Assembly: GCA_963169155.1 (NCBI GenBank)
Contig: CAUJGI010000834.1
Location: forward strand, 1-8,419
Origin: Chloroflexota bacterium
GTDB taxonomy: Bacteria > Chloroflexota > Anaerolineae > Promineifilales > Promineifilaceae
Reading direction: 5' to 3'
DNA: 8,419 nucleotides
Part shown: positions 5,018 through 8,419 of the stretch, one piece after another
Layout: each line of letters starts with the position of its first letter
Position numbering within the stretch: the first letter of the stretch is position 1
Notes under the pieces: model-generated
Seen by the model: only the letters and a program-made list of their open reading frames with translations
Told to the model about the DNA's origin: nothing
Database searches by the model: none
Program-made: the position numbers and the translations under genes

Positions 5018-5446
5018 ATGATTACCGTAAATGACCTTATGACCGTAATCCCCAGCAGCGTCGCCCCAGATACGCCGATGCGCACCGTCATTGGCGTGAT
5101 GAAAACCGAAGGCTGCCGGCAATTGCCCGTGTTGGACAATGGCAAGCTGGTAGGCATTATTACCGATCGCGATGTGCGTTTGGTGATGAACTCGCCGGTG
5201 GTGTTACACGGCCGTTGGCAAGATGAAGAACTGCTGGACAACGTGACCGCAGAAAGCTGCATGACGCCCAACCCCATTTCGGTGGCACCTAACACCCCCG
5301 CTTACCGCGCCGCAGAAATGTTGAGCATCTATAAATTTGGTGGCTTACCTGTGCTGGAAAATGACACGGTGGTAGGCATTATCACCGTGACTGACTTTTT
5401 GGACTACGCCGCCAAAATGCTGGCCGAAGACGTTGTGCCTGGCTAA
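5018..5446 (+). CDS. CBS-domain pair protein (142 aa), Hrp1-like layout
   Basis: Two CBS domains occupy nearly the whole protein (residues about 3-58 and 78-132). Both carry the T-x-x-D nucleotide-contact pattern (T49-D-R-D52 and T123-V-T-D126). Length and layout resemble mycobacterial Hrp1 (Rv2626c), a DosR-regulon CBS-pair protein, although CBS pairs are too common for orthology to be claimed. The ATG at 5018 is chosen because AGGAG lies 6 nt upstream and the protein then begins, as family members do, right at the first CBS domain; an in-frame ATG at 4928 would add 30 low-complexity residues without a ribosome site. It is convergent with the sensor kinase, 53 bp apart, and preceded by an operator-rich region. 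The ligand and target protein are unknown. Confidence 0.9.
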   Translation: MITVNDLMTVIPSSVAPDTPMRTVIGVMKTEGCRQLPVLDNGKLVGIITDRDVRLVMNSPVVLHGRWQDEELLDNVTAESCMTPNPISVAPNTPAYRAAEMLSIYKFGGLPVLENDTVVGIITVTDFLDYAAKMLAEDVVPG

Positions 5447-5499
5447 CCCAGGTGTAATTAAATCCCCCACACCCAGAGACTAATCTTTGGTGATCAGCT

Positions 5500-7188
5500 C
5501 TACCCGCTTCTCTTAACGAGTGTTTCTTTGATGGGCACTTCCAGTTTGATCGTTGTCCCCTGGCCGGGCGCTGTGACGATCTTAAAACGGCCGTCCAGGT
5601 CTTTGGCACGTGCTCGCATATTGGCCAGGCCGTGCCCAATCGAGTAATTTTTAGAAGCCATATCAAACCCGTAGCCGTCATCAGAAATTCGGAGAACGAT
5701 GCAGTTGTCTTGCTGCTCGATGGAAATGAGCACCTGCTTGGCGTGTGCATGGCGGGCAATGTTGGCCAGCGCCTCCTGGGTAGTCAAAAAGAGCGAACGA
5801 GCCACCGAGGCAGACAACACCGTCAGGGCTTCTTGCTGGGCAGAAAGGGAAACAGCCACCATGGTGTTGGCCTGAAATTCGCGCACCAATCGTCCCAGCC
5901 CCTGTTCCAGGTTCCCCTGAAAACGATGCGGCCGTAAATCCAAAATGAAGTTGCGAATGTCGCGAATTGTGGCGTTTAGCCCCTCGATAGCGTGAGAAAG
6001 CAAATTATCAGCATCATCCGGGTTGGTGTGCAGCGACAGCTTGGTAGATTCCAGCGTCAGCCCCACGGCAAAAATGGACTGGATAATACCGTCGTGCAAA
6101 TCCATGCCGATGCGCGTGCGCTCTTCCACGATGGCCAGACGGCCGACTTGCTCATACAAGCGGGCATTTTGAATGGCCACGGCCGCATGCGCGGCCAGCA
6201 GTTCCACCAAATCCTGATCCGTCTGGGTAAACTCATCAGCACCCAATTTGTTGGTGAGATAGAGATTGCCCACCACCTCACCAGCCGCCATCACCGGCAC
6301 ACCGAGGAATGGCACCATCGGCGGGTGACCTTCAGGGAAACCAACCGAGCGTGGGTCGTCGCTAATGCGGGGAATGCGAATGGTGCGTCGTTCTTTGATG
6401 ATCGCGCCCAGCAGGCCATGCCCCTTGGGCAGGTGAGCAATCAGCGCCGAATCTTCGTCCGGCATGCCGCTGTCGATGAAAGTATCTAGCAGCCCCTGGT
6501 TGTTGGGCACTCCCAGGGCGGCGTATTGGGCTTCGGCCAGGTCACGGGCCGCATCCACAATTTGCTGCAGCACCTTGTCCAGCGTTAACTCGCCAGAGAT
6601 GGCCATCGTGGCTTTGTCTAGAGCGGCTAATTGGCGGGTTCGCTGTTCCAGTTGGGTGCGATCTTCCCGGCCCGCTTCAACCAGCTGCGCATTGTGGATG
6701 GCCACGGCCGCGTGGGCCGCAAACAAGTGCAACATCTGCTCATCGGTCCGATTAAAGGGTTGACCATCCACCTTATCGGCGAGGTAGATACGGCCGTAAA
6801 CCTGGCCATTTTGCTCGATAGGCATACCCAAAAAGCTGTCCATTGGGGGATGCCCTGGCGGGAAGCCGGTGAATTTGGGATGTTTTGTCAACTGGGGAAT
6901 GCGGATGGTTTCACGTTCTGAAGAGAGCGCCCCCAACAGACCGATTCCTTGGGGAGGATGGGCGATGGATTCGGCCGTTTCTGGATCCATCCCCGAAAAA
7001 ATGAAGTTGGGTGACAGGCCGCCAATTTCAAAGGTAGCCAAAACAGCGTAGTGTGCCGAAAGCAGTTCTCGGGCAGAATCTACAATTCGCTGGAACGTTT
7101 CCCGCAGATCGCCATACTGCAAAATATTTAGAGTCGCCTGCGAAATGGCCTCCAAAAGCGAATCGATTTCGCGACCATTATTTGTCAT
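5500..7188 (-). CDS. Soluble GAF-GAF sensor histidine kinase, DevS/DosT-like (HisKA_3)
   Basis: A 562-residue kinase without membrane segments. Order: GAF1 (about 28-166), short coiled linker, GAF2 (about 202-341), HisKA_3 dimerisation domain with the phospho-accepting His365 in 'RTRIGMDLHDGIIQ', and HATPase_c (about 466-554) with N box 'QEALANIARHA', G1 box 'DDGYGFD', 'GHGLANM' and 'GQGTTI'. This is the NarX/DegS class that phosphorylates LuxR-type regulators, and such a regulator is encoded 90 bp upstream. The two GAF domains are clear duplicates. Each has 'GHPPM...FLG.P' with His113 or His288 and a Tyr 22 residues later (135, 310), matching the spacing of heme ligand His149 and distal Tyr171 in DevS. 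An O2, NO or redox ligand is thus possible but unproven. The ATG at 7188 is preferred to a longer frame from 7245, whose extra hydrophobic residues lie in the intergenic gap. Confidence 0.92.
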   Translation of the reverse strand: MTNNGREIDSLLEAISQATLNILQYGDLRETFQRIVDSARELLSAHYAVLATFEIGGLSPNFIFSGMDPETAESIAHPPQGIGLLGALSSERETIRIPQLTKHPKFTGFPPGHPPMDSFLGMPIEQNGQVYGRIYLADKVDGQPFNRTDEQMLHLFAAHAAVAIHNAQLVEAGREDRTQLEQRTRQLAALDKATMAISGELTLDKVLQQIVDAARDLAEAQYAALGVPNNQGLLDTFIDSGMPDEDSALIAHLPKGHGLLGAIIKERRTIRIPRISDDPRSVGFPEGHPPMVPFLGVPVMAAGEVVGNLYLTNKLGADEFTQTDQDLVELLAAHAAVAIQNARLYEQVGRLAIVEERTRIGMDLHDGIIQSIFAVGLTLESTKLSLHTNPDDADNLLSHAIEGLNATIRDIRNFILDLRPHRFQGNLEQGLGRLVREFQANTMVAVSLSAQQEALTVLSASVARSLFLTTQEALANIARHAHAKQVLISIEQQDNCIVLRISDDGYGFDMASKNYSIGHGLANMRARAKDLDGRFKIVTAPGQGTTIKLEVPIKETLVKRSG

Positions 7189-7225
7189 TCCGTTTCTACA
7201 CCCCCAAGAAACAAGGTCAACAAAC

Positions 7226-7254
7226 AGGGGCAAACTGAGCAACACCTTACCCCT
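7226..7254 (-). other. Hairpin in the regulator-kinase gap
   Basis: In the minus-strand transcript AGGGGTAA (7247-7254) pairs with TTGCCCCT (7226-7233), with one U-G pair and a 13-nt loop. It lies between the two cistrons and has no U-run after it, so it may affect differential expression or mRNA stability rather than end transcription. Confidence 0.35.
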
Positions 7255-7278
7255 TTACAGCCAAAAAATGTTCTATTC

Positions 7279-7935
7279 TTAATTGAGATAATCTTTTAGA
7301 TGATGTTGAATGGCGTAAGCTGCTGCTTCGGCGCGGTTAGATACTTCCAATTTGGACAAAATACCGCTCACGTAGTTGCGTACCGTTCCCTCACTCAGGT
7401 ACAGGGCTTCGGCAATTTCACGATTGGTGCGCCCTTCGGCAATTAGCGAAAGAACCTGCATTTCTTGCGCCGTCAGGTCACTAAATGCGGCCGATTCTTC
7501 CTGCTGAATAGAACGACGCATTTCATTAAATATCCGCTGCGTCAGTGACGGATCCAGGGTGGCTTCACCGCGAGCCGCCGCCTCAATGGCGCGAATGACA
7601 TCATTGCTGCCCACCTGTTTAAGCACGTAGCCTGAAGCTCCGGCACGGATGGCGGCAAACAACATTTCATCTTCGGCGTAGGAAGTCAGCATGATCACTT
7701 TGGTCGATGGCAGTTCAGTCATGATCTGCTCACACGCTTCGATACCGCTGCCACCAGCCAGGCGAATATCCATGAGAACGATGTCTGGCTTGTGCGCCAA
7801 AGCTTTGGTTACGGCTTCTTGCTGAGCGGCGGCTTCCGCCACCACTTCAAAGCCTGGATTACGTTCGATGAGGGCTTTGAGACCCAGGCGAACCACTTCA
7901 TGATCATCTACAAGGAGAATGCGTAGTCGTGACAT
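7279..7935 (-). CDS. NarL/LuxR-family response regulator
   Basis: A 218-residue two-domain regulator. The receiver (about 1-118) has all active residues: D10/D11 in 'VDDHE', phosphoacceptor D56 in 'IVLMDIR', T84 in 'LTSY' and K106 in 'YVLKQ'. The C-terminal LuxR helix-turn-helix (about 154-212) reads 'LTAQEMQVLSLIAEG..NREIAEALYLSEGTVRNYVSGIL'. It almost certainly receives phosphate from the downstream GAF-GAF kinase in the same operon and acts as a DNA-binding dimer. The start at 7935 is favoured because a -10 element ends just 7 nt before this ATG and no ribosome site precedes any candidate start, suggesting a leaderless message; ATG at 7941 or TTG at 7971 would then lie inside the promoter. 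Targets are unknown; the dyads at 4762-4932 are candidates by proximity only. Confidence 0.93.
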   Translation of the reverse strand: MSRLRILLVDDHEVVRLGLKALIERNPGFEVVAEAAAQQEAVTKALAHKPDIVLMDIRLAGGSGIEACEQIMTELPSTKVIMLTSYAEDEMLFAAIRAGASGYVLKQVGSNDVIRAIEAAARGEATLDPSLTQRIFNEMRRSIQQEESAAFSDLTAQEMQVLSLIAEGRTNREIAEALYLSEGTVRNYVSGILSKLEVSNRAEAAAYAIQHHLKDYLN

Positions 7936-7942
7936 GGGCATA

Positions 7943-7971
7943 AGTATAACTTTTTCTATCAACTTCAACAA
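7943..7971 (-). promoter_or_regulatory. Promoter of the response regulator-kinase operon (leaderless)
   Basis: On the minus strand TTGTTG (7966-7971) and TATACT (7943-7948, 5 of 6) are 17 bp apart. Only 7 nt (7936-7942) separate the -10 from the ATG at 7935, so the transcript would begin at or within a base or two of the start codon. The same -10 hexamer is used by the tRNA promoter. Confidence 0.55.
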
Positions 7972-8035
7972 AATATTTAATTATTCTGGACACTTTCGCC
8001 CGGCAGAGCAGAAGGCAGAGGGAAAAAGGTAGAAG

Positions 8036-8105
8036 ACGGCCGTTTCCCATTGTTGATTTTTTTTGCCACGGATTTCACGGATTTACGCGGATGGGGAACG
8101 GCCGT
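8036..8105. repeat. Hairpin with ACGGCCGT arms enclosing CACGGATTT repeats
   Basis: Arms 8036-8050 and 8091-8105 are complementary at 14 of 15 positions, and each begins or ends with the ACGGCCGT octamer. The loop holds a T-run and two exact tandem CACGGATTT units (8067-8075, 8076-8084) followed by a degenerate third. The flanking bases at 8000-8030 are purine-rich AGAGCAGAAGGCAGAG-like repeats. The whole gap 7972-8153 contains no credible gene. Confidence 0.65.
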
Positions 8106-8153
8106 TGCGATCTATGAATCTATTCCGGCACTCCTGTTGTCAAAGCGAAAATT

Positions 8154-8419
8154 TCAGGAATCTGACTTTCCCTTTTGCTCAGCAACTAATCGTTGAGCGT
8201 ATTTCTTCCAGGCAAGTTCACCTACAACAAATTCTTCAACAGGAGTGTACTGACAACCCGTTATACCTATTTCATCCAACTGCGGCTTCAATTGTTCGTG
8301 CATCAAGACTAGTTGCTTGAATTTCTGATCACGGAACATCAACCTGTTGGCAAGCCTGCTCTCCTCTGTCATAACCAAATGACGGATATCATAAGGGCTG
8401 TCAACATCAAAATCTGACT
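8154..8419 (-). CDS. C-terminal fragment of an unrecognised protein
   Basis: On the minus strand the frame is open from the right edge to a TGA at 8154-8156, giving at least 88 visible residues; the apparent start at 8378 is a TTG inside the frame and is probably not used. The fragment is hydrophilic and predicted mostly helical ('EESRLANRLMFRDQKFKQLVLMHEQL...') with a basic tail and one cysteine, and no membrane segment, signal or catalytic motif I can name. Sustained acidic/basic composition over 88 codons makes it more likely real than chance, but the N-terminal part needed to identify it lies outside. It is transcribed in the same direction as the regulator-kinase operon, from which it is separated by the repeat-bearing gap. 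Confidence 0.55.
   Translation of the reverse strand, partial: SDFDVDSPYDIRHLVMTEESRLANRLMFRDQKFKQLVLMHEQLKPQLDEIGITGCQYTPVEEFVVGELAWKKYAQRLVAEQKGKSDS

Larger units (their letters stand above)
172..8105. repeat. Dispersed palindromic octamer ACGGCCGT, 15 exact copies
   Basis: Exact copies start at 172, 435, 525, 1410, 1456, 1538, 1710, 3766, 4075, 4444, 5208, 5587, 6790, 8036 and 8098. Thirteen are inside genes on both strands and two are intergenic. Chance expectation for one octamer in 8.4 kb is about 0.13. Several one-base variants also occur (for example at 5-12, 5929-5936, 6974-6981). None lies in the tRNA genes. Confidence 0.9.

Noticed and set aside
5447..5499. Bidirectional terminator between the CBS gene and the kinase gene
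   Set aside because: Only a short GGTGT/ACACC pairing is seen with no T-run; support is too weak.
5992..6489. 165-aa plus-strand ORF opposite the kinase gene
   Set aside because: It is antisense to the well-supported GAF2 and kinase coding sequence, is rich in His/Arg/Gln as expected of a shadow frame, and has no ribosome site.
7189..7245. N-terminal extension of the kinase (possible signal or membrane segment)
   Set aside because: The extra 19 residues come from the intergenic gap; the ATG at 7188 gives the usual short lead into GAF1, and DevS-type kinases are soluble.
8063..8320. 85-aa plus-strand ORF
   Set aside because: It begins within the CACGGATTT repeat and is antisense to the open minus-strand frame that reaches the window edge.

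Overview
The window reads as chromosomal DNA of a free-living bacterium, most likely a Chloroflexota (Anaerolineae-like) lineage. This is inferred from the DsbA + VKOR oxidative-folding pair, the PRK07565-type dihydroorotate dehydrogenase-like protein, the DevS-like tandem-GAF histidine kinase, tRNA genes without encoded CCA, and a C-terminal membrane-glycosyltransferase-like tail of a style common in that phylum. No phage, transposase, CRISPR or plasmid gene is visible. A striking genome-style signature is the palindromic octamer ACGGCCGT, present 15 times.

Layout, left to right. 3-575 (+) is the 3' end of a probable membrane glycosyltransferase-type protein. 585-954 (-) is a three-tRNA cluster transcribed Pro(UGG), Gly(UCC), then a CAU-anticodon tRNA, from a near-consensus promoter at 974-1002; each inter-tRNA spacer carries a long inverted repeat. 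955-1125 also holds an intergenic hairpin repeat. 1126-2736 (-) is a three-gene operon: membrane-anchored DsbA-like thioredoxin, VKOR-type quinone-linked reoxidant, and a translationally overlapping CBS-pair protein. 2737-3279 is a long AT-rich gap full of nested palindromes. 3280-4287 (+) encodes a DHOD-like flavoprotein whose stop overlaps the stop of a convergent stand-alone receiver-like protein (4284-4697, -) lacking the phosphoacceptor Asp. 4698-5017 is a divergent regulatory region with operator-like TGTCAT/ATGACA dyads. 5018-5446 (+) is a second CBS-pair protein of 142 aa. 5500-7188 and 7279-7935 (-) form a two-component operon, NarL/LuxR response regulator first and GAF-GAF-HisKA_3-HATPase kinase second, starting from an apparently leaderless promoter. 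7972-8153 is intergenic repeat DNA. 8154-8419 (-) is the 3' end of an unrecognised gene.

Functional reading. The right half resembles, in parts list, the mycobacterial DosS/DosR hypoxia module: a soluble kinase whose two GAF domains both keep the HPPM...Tyr signature of DevS GAF-A, a NarL-type regulator, and an adjacent short CBS-pair protein comparable in size and layout to Hrp1. The left operon makes and recycles extracytoplasmic disulfides. A redox or oxygen theme linking both halves is an inference; no regulon evidence can be read from sequence alone.
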